A stretch of 64,000 bases of DNA, from assembly GCA_045586185.1 (NCBI GenBank), contig JAZMZV010000142.1, forward strand, positions 1 to 64,000, in the 5' to 3' direction. The notes below the pieces were generated by a model. The model worked only from the letters and a program-made list of their open reading frames with translations, searched no databases and had not been told where the DNA came from. Positions 29,483 through 38,889 of this stretch are shown here, in pieces (within the stretch, counting starts at the first letter, position 1; each line of letters starts with the position of its first letter). Source of the stretch: RUG11551 sp045586185 (GTDB taxonomy: Bacteria > Planctomycetota > Planctomycetia > Pirellulales > Thermoguttaceae). The position numbers and the translations under genes were made by a program.

Positions 29483-32086
29483 CTAATCACTAATTACCCG
29501 ATAAAACGCCGGTTTGGGGTTGTTGTCCCGGTCGAACAAAAGTGGGTAGTCTTTTCTCCCGCGGCGGGGAAATCCCGACAGCCAGGAGTAGCGGTCGGAC
29601 GCGCCCCAGAATGTAACAGCAGTAATCTTGTCGGCGTTTTTAACCAGAACGGCAAACGCCTTCGCGTAGGCGTCCGCCTGCTTTTGAGCGATTTCCGGCG
29701 TGTACTCGTGTTCCTGACGCGCCTGATTCTGTCGTAACGCGTCGGGGCCGTGGTAGTTGGAATACGTCGTCATGTCAAGTTCCGTAATCTGAACTTCCAA
29801 GCCCAGCTCGGTAAAGGCGTCAATTGACTTTTGCAGTTCTTCCGGGCTGAAACTCTCGATATTCCAGTGCGCCTGCATGCCGACGCCGTCAATGGGAACG
29901 CCGGCGTCGATAAGCGATTTGAGCATCTTCACCGCCCGGGCGCGTTTGCCGGGATTGATCAGATTGTAATCGTTATAGAACAGTTTAATATTCGGGTCGA
30001 TTTTATGCGCCGTTCGGAACGCTTGAGCGATAAAGTCTTCCCCGCATATTTCGTACCATGGGCTATGCTTTCGATAAACGTCGTCGCCCCAGTCCGCCAG
30101 CGCCTCGTTGACAACGTCCCAGCAGTACACCTTGCCCTTGAAATGCGTCAGAACCTTTGTCATGTACTCTTCCATGCGCTCATAGAGGGCTTCCTTTGTC
30201 AGCCGCTGTCCGTTCTCATCCTGGAAGAACGACTGCGGGGTTTGGCTGTGCCAGACGAGCGTATGCCCGCGCATTTTCATGCCGTGTTCCTGAGCGAACG
30301 CAACCAGCGCGTCCGCCTGATCGAAACTGTAGTTCCCGTCCGGACGGTAAATCGCTTCCGGCTTCATGCAGTTTTCAGCGGTGAGGCTGTTGAACTGCCG
30401 AGCGATATGCGCCGACAATTCTGGATTGCGAAACTGGAACGGCGTTACAGCGCAGCCGACGTCGAACTTCCCGGCAAACTTGTCCTTAAGCGTTTGGACG
30501 GCTGAGAAATCTTCCGCCGCTGCGTCCAGACCGACTCGATACCAGTCAAAGTCCGCCGTTCCGCCGGGCGTTTGAGTAGAGAAATAAAACAGACCGAATC
30601 GGTATCCCATAAAATGCGGGAGCGTATAGGACATTTTCAATTCTTCCGGAACGGTCGTCCAGGACGAACCGTCGAGCGAATAGCTGAATCGGGCGCTGTC
30701 CGTTTGAGCGCGGAAATCGCAGGAGATTTTCAGATAAACGACATTCTCGTCAAACTCCCGGACGACCGTTTCGACCTTCTGTCCGTTGTTGCGTCTGTCG
30801 TTTAGGACGGTAACCAGCTTGTTCTTCCCGCCGTCTTTTTTAACGCTGATAAACCCATAGAACCGTTGCAGCGCGACCAGACCCGCGTAGTCGCCGTCGC
30901 GAAGGGCAGAACAATCCAGCTTGACAACCGCGGCGCAGGTTGGTCCGAACGTCCGCTGCGTGAGCGTGTTGCGCGCTTGCGTTACGTCGCTGTCAACGCG
31001 GCTGGTTTTAAGGCGAAGCCAGCCTTCCCGTTCGGTCAGCGACCAGTCGTCCAGAACCGGGTTGTGATTCCACTGCCAGGCGGGATTGAGCGCTGGGGAA
31101 TTGAACTCGTCGCTTGTAACAATATCCGGAATCTGACTGTTATGGGCGGGCAAAGAATCGATTTTCTCCGGGACTTTGCCGTCGACGCCCAAAACGGGCC
31201 AGCCGTCCACCCATTCTACCGGCATGACGTAAGGCATACGTCCGACCGCGCCGGCGTCACGGAAAAGAACCGCCATCCATTTGCCGTCCGGCGTGTCGAA
31301 AATGCCGCCTTGAGCGATGCCGCGATCGTGCATGCAGACGCGGGTTTCGTACGGTCCGGTAATTTTATCGGCGCGAGAAACGACTTCCGTTCTCATGTCG
31401 CCGCCAGGCCAGGTTATGTTGAACAGATAATACTTTCCGTTTACTTTGAACATTTGCGAGCCTTCGCCCAGCCCGCCGCGGCCGTTGGCGGCTCGGCAGA
31501 CGTCGCGAATAATCGGCTGGTCAACGCCGCCGTCCAGAACGCCGGAGCAGTCCGGCTTGAGTTCCCGAATCCGAATCGTCCCGGCGCCGTAAATCATATA
31601 GACGCGCCCGTCGTCGTCAAAAAACAGGGACGAATCGTGCAGCATGGGGTCAAAGGACTTCATTTCCCATTTGCCGGACAGGGGGTCGTCGGTTGTAAAG
31701 ACGTACGTCTTGCGCGTTGTTACAGCAAAGGTCGAGACGTAAAACTTGCCGTCGTGAAACCGCAGACTGCTTGCCCACGTTCCGCGCCCGTACTCGTTTT
31801 TCCCGTTGTTGAGGTTGAGCGAATCCATATCCGCCAGGTTCCCGTGCGCGTACGACGCCAGTTTCCAGTTGACCAAGTCCTTGGAATAGTAAATCGGCAG
31901 TCCGGGCGACAGGTGCATGGTCGTCGAACTCATATAGTACGTATCGCCGACGCGAAGAACGGACGTGTCAGGCACGTCCGCCCAGATAATCGGATTGGTC
32001 TGCTGAACGCGTTCCGGCTCTTGAGCGAACGCCGTCTGAACGAACAAACCCGCCAAAAGAGCGGCAAAAATCAGGATTCTTTTCAT
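29483..32086 (-). CDS. bifunctional secreted xylanolytic enzyme, GH43 - beta-sandwich - GH10
   Basis: An 867-aa protein. Signal peptide MKRILIFAALLAGLFVQTAFA. The GH43 five-blade propeller (about 25-330) has the catalytic base in NPIIWADVPDTSV, a DSS region (LHDSSLFFDDDGRVYMIYG) and the general-acid GEGSQMFKVNGKYYLF. A concanavalin-like GH43_C2 sandwich follows (about 335-535). The GH10 domain (about 550-865) has acid/base Glu near 659 (WDVVNEALADWG), HTLVWHSQTP, and nucleophile Glu near 768 (VQITELDM). Expected activity is endo-xylanase plus beta-xylosidase/arabinofuranosidase. MKRIL at 32086 is chosen as start because it begins the signal peptide. Elements B and A follow the stop. Confidence 0.92.
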   Translation of the reverse strand: MKRILIFAALLAGLFVQTAFAQEPERVQQTNPIIWADVPDTSVLRVGDTYYMSSTTMHLSPGLPIYYSKDLVNWKLASYAHGNLADMDSLNLNNGKNEYGRGTWASSLRFHDGKFYVSTFAVTTRKTYVFTTDDPLSGKWEMKSFDPMLHDSSLFFDDDGRVYMIYGAGTIRIRELKPDCSGVLDGGVDQPIIRDVCRAANGRGGLGEGSQMFKVNGKYYLFNITWPGGDMRTEVVSRADKITGPYETRVCMHDRGIAQGGIFDTPDGKWMAVLFRDAGAVGRMPYVMPVEWVDGWPVLGVDGKVPEKIDSLPAHNSQIPDIVTSDEFNSPALNPAWQWNHNPVLDDWSLTEREGWLRLKTSRVDSDVTQARNTLTQRTFGPTCAAVVKLDCSALRDGDYAGLVALQRFYGFISVKKDGGKNKLVTVLNDRRNNGQKVETVVREFDENVVYLKISCDFRAQTDSARFSYSLDGSSWTTVPEELKMSYTLPHFMGYRFGLFYFSTQTPGGTADFDWYRVGLDAAAEDFSAVQTLKDKFAGKFDVGCAVTPFQFRNPELSAHIARQFNSLTAENCMKPEAIYRPDGNYSFDQADALVAFAQEHGMKMRGHTLVWHSQTPQSFFQDENGQRLTKEALYERMEEYMTKVLTHFKGKVYCWDVVNEALADWGDDVYRKHSPWYEICGEDFIAQAFRTAHKIDPNIKLFYNDYNLINPGKRARAVKMLKSLIDAGVPIDGVGMQAHWNIESFSPEELQKSIDAFTELGLEVQITELDMTTYSNYHGPDALRQNQARQEHEYTPEIAQKQADAYAKAFAVLVKNADKITAVTFWGASDRYSWLSGFPRRGRKDYPLLFDRDNNPKPAFYRVISD

Positions 32087-32245
32087 GATAGCTTTTGATA
32101 TGGGGGGAAGTAAAGGAAACGGGATAAAACGCAACATTTTAACGTTTATTTTTCGATTATACCAAGACGTAAAACAGATTGCAATGCACTATTGCGTAAA
32201 ATTTGTTGTCTTTTTGCAATTAAGATGAGCGCTTGCTCGGGGAAT

Positions 32246-32507
32246 GCGGCGCCCCTAGGCGCCGCCTTGTCCAAAGTCCCGCTGAAATACAATGTCGTAG
32301 CCGAAAACGATTCCGGGTCGCGGACGAGGTCCGCAAAAGATTTTAAGCCGCAAAGAACGCAAAGGACGCAAAGTAATGGATGACGGTAACGAATTTAATG
32401 AAAGGCGGTAACGGAGCGAACGCAGTGAGCGTAGTTACGCTTTGTTCGAATCGTGCATACCAAATCGACGAAGCCGAAAACGATTCTGGATCGCGGATAA
32501 AATCCGC
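32246..32507. repeat. intergenic repeat cluster (GC hairpin, duplicated GCCGAAAACGATTC, element D copy 4)
   Basis: The gap 32087-32607 holds no clear gene. It contains the perfect hairpin GCGGCGCC-CCTA-GGCGCCGC (32246-32265, recurring at 39180), short GCAAAGAAC-type 9-mers near 32350, element D copy 4 (ATGAAAGGCGGTAACGGAGC, from 32399), and two imperfect copies of a ~40-bp stretch. Those copies start GCCGAAAACGATTC and continue into a TCGCGGA..TCCGC segment (about 32293-32333 and 32466-32507). Confidence 0.7.
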
Positions 32508-32607
32508 CGAAGAAATTTAAAAACACGAAAAGGCGACGACGGAAGTGTTGCCACTCCAAAGCTTGATACCAATAACGTGTTAGCCGTACGATAATACAAA
32601 CTTGTCC

Positions 32608-34329
32608 CTATTTCCTATGCCACCACGCCCTTGAAAACCACGGAACAGGACAGTCCTTAAATGCTTCTTGTCCAATCTTCCTCACGCTTCTGGGAATTAC
32701 CACGGATGTTAAGGAACTACAACCACTGAACGCCCCGTCTCCAATCTCCGTTACGCCTTCGGGAATTACCATGGATGTTAAGGAGCTACAATTAATAAAT
32801 GCAAAGCCTCCAATCTCCGTTACGCCTTCGGGAATTGCCACGAATGTTAAGTATCTACAATTCCGGAACGCACCCTCTCCAATCTCCGTTACGCTTTTGG
32901 GAATTACCACAGATGTTAAGGAACTACAATCACGGAACGCATCGACTCCAATCTCTGTTACGCCTTTAGGAATATGATATGTCTTTGCAGATGCAAGGCA
33001 AGCTACCAACTTTTTCCCATCTTTTGTCAGCAAGCCGACGCCATCGCGTTTGAAATATGGATGTGAAGAAGAAATCATCCATTTCTTCAATGCTGTACAG
33101 TGTATAAATGCTGATGGTTTAATTATTCTTACGCTATCGGGAATTATCACAGACGTTAAGGAACTACAATGACAGAATGCTCCTTGTTCAATCTTCTTTA
33201 CGCCTTTTGGAATTACCACGGATATTAAGGAACTACATTGACGAAAAGCCCATTCCCCAATCACTGTCGTACTCTCGGGAATTACGACTTCAGTTTCTTT
33301 TCCGATGAATTCTATGATTTTTGTCTCGTTCCATTTGAAAGAAGAGCGACTGGTTGGGGAGAGTTTTTTATCCTGAATCGGCTGACTCTGTTCGATTTGA
33401 GCCGGTGGAACGGTTGTATTCTTATTCTCAATTGTCGGTTTTTGATAATCTTTGTCCTGAGAGATTTCCGACCACTTGGCAATGGAGTCCCCGTATGAAA
33501 CAAACACATCGCCAGTTGCCAACGGCGACACGTCGTCTGTTTCCAATGGCCACGTTATCGCTACATACGGCAAATGAATATCGCCTTCGATCTTATAGAA
33601 CGGCGTCTGCTCCTTGCCCAGTTCCATGGCGGTTTTCTCGATATTGCTGCTGATATAGCTGACGATCTGCAAAACGCTGGTACAGCGTATATTCATTGCG
33701 TCGAGAAGGTGCGCGGTAAACAGACCGTGCTGGCGAGCGTCCCATTCGTACGCGCTCTGCCCTTCTTTGCAGGAGTTGAGAATCGCTACGTTGGACTGAA
33801 AATTCGGAATCTGCGTTTTTCTTCTAAAAACGATGTCTCGAGCAGCGTTTTCCATGCTCGCTTTGTCGGAAGCGGTAAGCGTTTCCGCCTCGCCCCGGTC
33901 GTGAATCGTCTGGCAACAGTCCAGAATCAAACACGTATTTTTCGCATGAATATTAGCAAGAAGTTCCTGAAGTTCGTCAAAGGGCAGTCCCTGACGTTCC
34001 GCTCTGGCTGTCATAACGTCCAGCGGGCAGAGATACCGTTTGCCGTTACGGAACAAACCGTGTCCCCAAAAGCCGAAAATAAACAGGTCGAGTTCCTGAT
34101 TCGCCAGTTTTTCTAAATGATCCTCTATAATATAGCGGTTCGTCGGCTTGAACAGACCCGGTCTGGCGTCGGTTAAGAGCATAACCTCGTTGTCTGAAAA
34201 ACAGTAGTTCTGCCTGAGCGAGTTCGCCACCGCTTCCGCATCCTGACGGGCGTACTTCAATCCCGGTAAAATCTGGTATTCGTTGATTCCGATTAGCAAA
34301 GCCTGCTTTTTCATGGGGGAGTCTGACAT
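32608..34329 (-). CDS. metacaspase-like peptidase fused to BspA-type leucine-rich repeats
   Basis: A 573-aa protein. Residues 6-250 form a C14 caspase/metacaspase domain: KKQALLIGINEYQ, catalytic His90 in FGFWGHGLF, and catalytic Cys139 in CLILDCCQTIHD (the D-x-C pattern of metacaspases). A Pro/Gln/Asn-rich linker spans about 265-330. Residues ~335-565 are LRR_5 (BspA/TpLRR) repeats of about 23 residues, e.g. CSSLTSVVIPEGVTEIGDGAF, interrupted near 415-440 by a non-repeat insert. There is no signal peptide, so it is probably cytoplasmic. GGAGA lies 9 nt before the ATG. The LRR part may sense a ligand controlling the protease; the substrate is unknown and no partner gene is adjacent. Confidence 0.88.
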   Translation of the reverse strand: MSDSPMKKQALLIGINEYQILPGLKYARQDAEAVANSLRQNYCFSDNEVMLLTDARPGLFKPTNRYIIEDHLEKLANQELDLFIFGFWGHGLFRNGKRYLCPLDVMTARAERQGLPFDELQELLANIHAKNTCLILDCCQTIHDRGEAETLTASDKASMENAARDIVFRRKTQIPNFQSNVAILNSCKEGQSAYEWDARQHGLFTAHLLDAMNIRCTSVLQIVSYISSNIEKTAMELGKEQTPFYKIEGDIHLPYVAITWPLETDDVSPLATGDVFVSYGDSIAKWSEISQDKDYQKPTIENKNTTVPPAQIEQSQPIQDKKLSPTSRSSFKWNETKIIEFIGKETEVVIPESTTVIGEWAFRQCSSLISVVIPKGVKKIEQGAFCHCSSLTSVIIPDSVRIIKPSAFIHCTALKKWMISSSHPYFKRDGVGLLTKDGKKLVACLASAKTYHIPKGVTEIGVDAFRDCSSLTSVVIPKSVTEIGEGAFRNCRYLTFVAIPEGVTEIGGFAFINCSSLTSMVIPEGVTEIGDGAFSGCSSLTSVVIPRSVRKIGQEAFKDCPVPWFSRAWWHRK

Positions 34330-34534
34330 GGGAATATAATCTCCAAAAGAATAATTTTTATATATGATAATTATAACAAAGAATTGTGAAAACTGTAACA
34401 GGGGGGAGGAGGAAAAAAGAGCGACGTTAATTTTTCTTGTATCGCTTCAGTAACATTTCCTCCCGTCCCCCAAAATGGAGGACGAGAGGAAATGTGTGTT
34501 TGACGATATTTGTTCTTTTTGTATTCCGGTTTCT

Positions 34535-34597
34535 GTGGGTTTCACCCACGGCTATTAATATTGAACCGCTACGCGGTTCTTTGCAGGCGTTGCCTGC
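34535..34597. repeat. twin-hairpin element C copy 1 plus variable hairpin
   Basis: GTGGGT-TTC-ACCCAC, spacer GGCTATTAATATT, then GAACCGC-TAC-GCGGTTC and a third hairpin GCAGGC-GTT-GCCTGC (34583-34597). The other copies are at 48919-48967 and, inverted, 51121-51169. It directly abuts element A copy 2. The gap 34330-34834 holds these repeats and no gene. Confidence 0.85.
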
Positions 34598-34598
34598 G

Positions 34599-34807
34599 CT
34601 TGAAAAAACTTAGGTCGCCAGCAAGCTGGCTCCCTTTTTAGGGAAGTTTTTTCAAGTTTAATTAAGAGGGGAAAACCTTTTTTGAAAAAAAGGTTCTTCC
34701 CCTCAAACTCCCCTTTCCAAAAAACTTTAGTAAGGGGAGAAAAGCAGTAAAGGACGACGAATAACCAATCGGCGAAAATCCGCCTAATCCGTCAAATCCG
34801 TGTGCGG
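34599..34807. repeat. structured element A copy 2 with companion B
   Basis: Element A (34599-34740) matches copy 1 almost base for base, with one extra T in the TCCC/GGGA loop. Element B (34763-34807) is identical to copy 1 at 43 of 45 positions. As in copy 1, B lies 24-27 nt past the stop of a secreted glycosidase gene. Confidence 0.88.
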
Positions 34808-34834
34808 GTTGCCCCGCGCATAACGCCGACCGCG

Positions 34835-37800
34835 CTACTTCGTCAGCGTCAGGATACCGAACGACTGCGGGTTCCAGACGGGCGTCAGACCTTCGCCCCA
34901 AAGCAGGTACGCTTCTGGAGCGTCGGAGGAGTCCGCGTCGGTCAGGCGCAGCGACAGCCCCAGCTTCGTTCCCAGCGTTCCTTTCGCGCCGCCCAAGTCT
35001 GACCACGGCATCGCGATTTCGTACGTCGTCTTGTTGCCATTCCGTGTAACAGCGATGTCGTATTCGGACGAGTCTTTGGTCAGCTGACCGGATTTCAGTC
35101 CGCCGGAGAATTCCGCTGGTCGATAGAGCGAATGTTTTCCGCTTCCTCCGCCGGGCGAGGCGGGGCTGACGTCAAAGCAGAACGCCTTTCCGTCTTCTCC
35201 CGGCAGCCGATTGAGCGGATGAATAGCTATTCTCACCGCGTCGCCGGCAATGCCCTTGGCGTCGGACTTCTCGCGATGTTTGTCGTCAATAACTTCAATT
35301 CCAACGTAGAGGAACTGCTCGTCGTAGTTGAAATAGACAACGCCGCTGCAGTTGTCAGGCGTCCATTTGTACGCTTTGTTTACCGACCGAACCTGATTTC
35401 TGCCCAGCAGAGGAATCGGCGCGGACAGGTCGAAGTCGCTCAGGTCGCCGTCAATTGTTCGTTTCTCTCCTGACTTGACCTGCGGTGCAAATGCGACGTA
35501 GTCGGAGCCCTCGTAGGGAACGAGAATGGCGTTGTCGATCATCGACCAGCCGTCTCCCTTGCAGACCGGAGCGGCGGAAACTCTCGTCGCCCCGTCAGGC
35601 AGTTCAAGCCGTTTGCTGAAGACCTGCCAGCAGTCCTGAGTATTGGGCGCCTGGAACACCTGAAGCCAATGCCACGTCCAGGATTTGCCGTCTGCCGTAG
35701 ACCCGCCGAAGTTGGAGCCGGTCGCCAGGTTGTCGGATTTAATCCAGAAGCTGTACACGTACTCTCCGCCCGAGACCGGGATTTTCGGGAGGTTCTGATA
35801 CATGTTGTAATACGACCCGTGCGTCTTTTCAAAGCGGATAACGTACTTTCCGTGCCCCGGTTCGTTGGGGTTGTTGAATTCCGTTCTGACGCCCTGTTTT
35901 CCCGTTCCGCCCCATTCAGCCGCGGCGGCGGGATCGCCGGCTGCCTGTTCAAATCCCGGGTTGAGAAGCAGGTTTCCAATCTGATCCGGGTTGACCGCAT
36001 TGACAACAAGTTTTCGGACGAACGTTCCCTGCAGCGTCTTTGACGCAGCGTCGGCGTATCGCAATGTAACAGTCGTGGGCGTCGCGCCGTTGGGGACGCT
36101 GTCGATTTTCAGCAGCTGCGTTACAGTTTCGCCCGGCTTGAGTTCAACCGTTACGCCCTTGCCGCCGTTGGGGGCGACGTTTTTATCCAAACGAACGTTA
36201 ACCAGAATCGGCTTCTTCAAAAGGTTTGACAGGCGAACGGGAACTTCAAGAGCGCTGCTGGCAATGCCTGTAACAGTCGGAACAGCCGCCTCCGATCCCG
36301 GGAAGGACAGAATCAGCGCCGCTTTAATCGCCTGAACGTCTCCGCCAACGACGATATAGGGGCTGGACGTCAACGTTAGTTTCGTCACACCGGACTGCGG
36401 AAGCGGGGTTTCGTTCCCCTGCTGATCGACCATCGCCTTGGGATTGAATCCGTTGGGAAGCGTTACAGTTTCCCCGTCCTTCTCGTTCGTCGAAACGATC
36501 AGAACCGGGGTTCCGTCCGGCTTTTCAAACAGCTTGAGGGAATCGGACTTGCCCAGCGAGATTTCCCCGACGGGTTTGGCGTTTCCAATCGCGTTGATAA
36601 GAACCGCCAGCGCGGCGGCGCCGGGTCGCGGGCTCATATCGCCCCAGAAATGGCTCCAGTCGCCAGCAGCGGCTCCTTCGCCGCCAAAGAGAACGATGTG
36701 TTCGCAGCCAGCAAGCAGCTCGTCCGGGAAATGAGAGAAGTAGTAATCTCCCTGCGCCGTGTTTTTCATCGCTTCCGACAGCGGCATTCCCCACGTGGAC
36801 TGCGTTCCGCCCAGCGCGGTTTCGTTGTCCCAAACAGCAACCTTGTCAGCGCACCCGACAGCAGCCAGGTCGCGCTTGGCGCCGCGAACAGACGAGCCGG
36901 TTCCGTAATGGACGGGCAGAATATCGATGTATTCGCCCACGCCGGCGGCTAAAAGATTTTGTCGGAACGTTTGCGGCCACAGACCGCCTGCCAGCTGGTT
37001 GCGGAGCTTCGGATTGACGCGTTTCGCCGCTTCAGCCCCGACCCGGCACAGCATGGCGTAGTCCGCCACCGGGTCAGCGCAAGTGTCGCCCGGCACGATT
37101 TCGTTTTGCCATTCAAAGCCGATAATGTCGTTTTTGAACTCCGTTGCGAGGCGGGTTATAAAGCGTCGAACGTCTTTCTCGTCCAGCGGCATGGCGGAGA
37201 ACGCTTTTCCGTACGACTTCTCCGACTGAATCGCCCAGATCGGAATGCCGTCAATCAGCAGCCACGGACGAATTCCGTTTTTATTGCAAACGTCGATACT
37301 GTTACGAAGACTCTTCCACGCGGCTTCGTTGTACTGACCGCGGGCGGGTTCGAGACTTCCCCAGTTGATCCAGGCGCGGCAGGAACTCAGACCCAGCATT
37401 CGGTTGGCTTTCGCCGCCTCTTCAGACCCGAAAAACTTCTGACCGCCAAAGGGCGTCGGGCCGTTCCCGATAGTCTTTTTCATGTCTGGAATGCGGGCGA
37501 AGGTAACCTCGCGAGCTTCCGCGCCGGGCAGTTCCGCTCTGAGCAGGAACGTTCCCTTTTCGTCAATATTAATTGGAATGGACGTCGGCTTGCCGCTGGG
37601 GTCAGGGAAATCGACAGCGCCTTGAGCAACCGTCTTCCCCTTGACGTTTGTAACAGTCCAGTTGAGCTTGGCGGGCTTCATGCCCTCGGCTTTATTCAGA
37701 GGCGTCGCCTGCATGACGACTTTCTGATCGTAGGTGAAGAGATTTCCCGGCGTTGTCGCATCGAGTTCAAACCAGCCGTTGGCTCGGGCAAAGCCCGGCA

Positions 37801-38674
37801 GACCGTGACGAATCGACCACGGCCAGTTTTTGTCGTCATGCCCGCGGAACTGGGCGATTAACAGCAGCGAGTCCCCGTACTTGCCTTTTTCCGGCTCTGC
37901 GGCGGCGTACGGCTTAGGCAGCTTGAACGTCCAGCTTCCCTTGGCTCGTTTTCCGATTTCGCACTTGAAATTGGGCGCGCCGACGCCGTGATAATTGTGG
38001 TGTGTGCGGTTAGTCGTATATTTCCCGTCGGGACAGTCCACCCACGGACCGACAACCCACAGGACGATTTCCGTCCCGCCCCAGTCGTCGGACTTGTCGA
38101 CGTAATACTCAAACGGGACGACGACCGTCTCCCCTTCTTTCCAGACAGGCTCGCCGCCGTCTTCAGACTGCGCCTTACCGACGACAATCCAGCTCTTTTT
38201 GAGCGTCGCGGTATCCGGTCGGAACGTCGACTTGATTTCGTCGTTCACCAACGGCAGAATAATCGGGCCGTTGTACGCTCTGAGTTCAGCTTCATCCCAG
38301 CCTTTGGTCGTGAGATAATAAATCGGCTGAACACCCTGGTCGTCCGACTTGTATGGCGGCATTGTATACCGGAACGTGAGCGTCTTGCCTTCCTGCGCCG
38401 GCTGCGGGGCGCCGCCCCACGCGGCGTATCCGATATACTGTCCCGGTTTGGCGTGATGAATATCCCCGCCGATCAATTTACCAGCTGGAATCTTTTTGGG
38501 TGTAACATAGACCTCAAACTTCTGACCGGGTACGGCTTTTTCTGGATAGTCGATTGTCAGCCAATCCAACTCTGCCTTTTTTCTCGCCGATTCCTGAGCC
38601 AGCGCAGACGCGGTCAATACCGCCACCGCCAACGCTGCAAGCGTAATTCGTTTAAATTGAGCAATAGAAATCAT
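34835..38674 (-). CDS. large secreted modular glycoside hydrolase (clan GH-A-like) with carbohydrate-binding domains
   Basis: A 1279-aa protein with signal peptide (residues 1-26, ASALA). An N-terminal beta region (to about 400) carries no recognised catalytic motif. A TIM-barrel-like segment (about 400-680) starts FFGSEEAAKANRMLGLSSCRAWINWGSLEP. Its candidate acid/base Glu is in IGFEWQNEIVPG and candidate nucleophile Glu in VAVWDNETALGG, as in clan GH-A (GH39-like). A CBM4_9-like sandwich follows (NLLLNPGFEQAAG...YSFWIKSDN, about 900-1040). The C-terminal CBM9/DOMON-like domain (IDGDLSDFD...FLYVGIEVIDD...GDAVRIAIHP) ends the protein. Exact family and substrate are not identifiable by eye. 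GAGGCG precedes the ATG. Confidence 0.78.
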   Translation of the reverse strand: MISIAQFKRITLAALAVAVLTASALAQESARKKAELDWLTIDYPEKAVPGQKFEVYVTPKKIPAGKLIGGDIHHAKPGQYIGYAAWGGAPQPAQEGKTLTFRYTMPPYKSDDQGVQPIYYLTTKGWDEAELRAYNGPIILPLVNDEIKSTFRPDTATLKKSWIVVGKAQSEDGGEPVWKEGETVVVPFEYYVDKSDDWGGTEIVLWVVGPWVDCPDGKYTTNRTHHNYHGVGAPNFKCEIGKRAKGSWTFKLPKPYAAAEPEKGKYGDSLLLIAQFRGHDDKNWPWSIRHGLPGFARANGWFELDATTPGNLFTYDQKVVMQATPLNKAEGMKPAKLNWTVTNVKGKTVAQGAVDFPDPSGKPTSIPINIDEKGTFLLRAELPGAEAREVTFARIPDMKKTIGNGPTPFGGQKFFGSEEAAKANRMLGLSSCRAWINWGSLEPARGQYNEAAWKSLRNSIDVCNKNGIRPWLLIDGIPIWAIQSEKSYGKAFSAMPLDEKDVRRFITRLATEFKNDIIGFEWQNEIVPGDTCADPVADYAMLCRVGAEAAKRVNPKLRNQLAGGLWPQTFRQNLLAAGVGEYIDILPVHYGTGSSVRGAKRDLAAVGCADKVAVWDNETALGGTQSTWGMPLSEAMKNTAQGDYYFSHFPDELLAGCEHIVLFGGEGAAAGDWSHFWGDMSPRPGAAALAVLINAIGNAKPVGEISLGKSDSLKLFEKPDGTPVLIVSTNEKDGETVTLPNGFNPKAMVDQQGNETPLPQSGVTKLTLTSSPYIVVGGDVQAIKAALILSFPGSEAAVPTVTGIASSALEVPVRLSNLLKKPILVNVRLDKNVAPNGGKGVTVELKPGETVTQLLKIDSVPNGATPTTVTLRYADAASKTLQGTFVRKLVVNAVNPDQIGNLLLNPGFEQAAGDPAAAAEWGGTGKQGVRTEFNNPNEPGHGKYVIRFEKTHGSYYNMYQNLPKIPVSGGEYVYSFWIKSDNLATGSNFGGSTADGKSWTWHWLQVFQAPNTQDCWQVFSKRLELPDGATRVSAAPVCKGDGWSMIDNAILVPYEGSDYVAFAPQVKSGEKRTIDGDLSDFDLSAPIPLLGRNQVRSVNKAYKWTPDNCSGVVYFNYDEQFLYVGIEVIDDKHREKSDAKGIAGDAVRIAIHPLNRLPGEDGKAFCFDVSPASPGGGSGKHSLYRPAEFSGGLKSGQLTKDSSEYDIAVTRNGNKTTYEIAMPWSDLGGAKGTLGTKLGLSLRLTDADSSDAPEAYLLWGEGLTPVWNPQSFGILTLTK

Positions 38675-38889
38675 TTCTTCGCCTCGTTGAAAATATGGGG
38701 AAAACTGAATAACCTCTCGACGCGGATTTACGTCGATAAGATTATTGTATACAAAAAGAAATTAAATTGCAACCCCCCGGGGCGGCGAGGCGCCGCTCCC
38801 AGTCCGCGCTGCCGCGGTGCGAAGGCGCACACCCAGAAGCCAATACTCGCTCCCGTTGGTCGCTTTCGTTATTGATAATACTATGTTTT

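Noticed and set aside
30866..32098. 410-codon plus-strand frame opposite the GH43 region
   Set aside because: GH43 motifs are on the minus strand; the plus frame has no recognisable fold.
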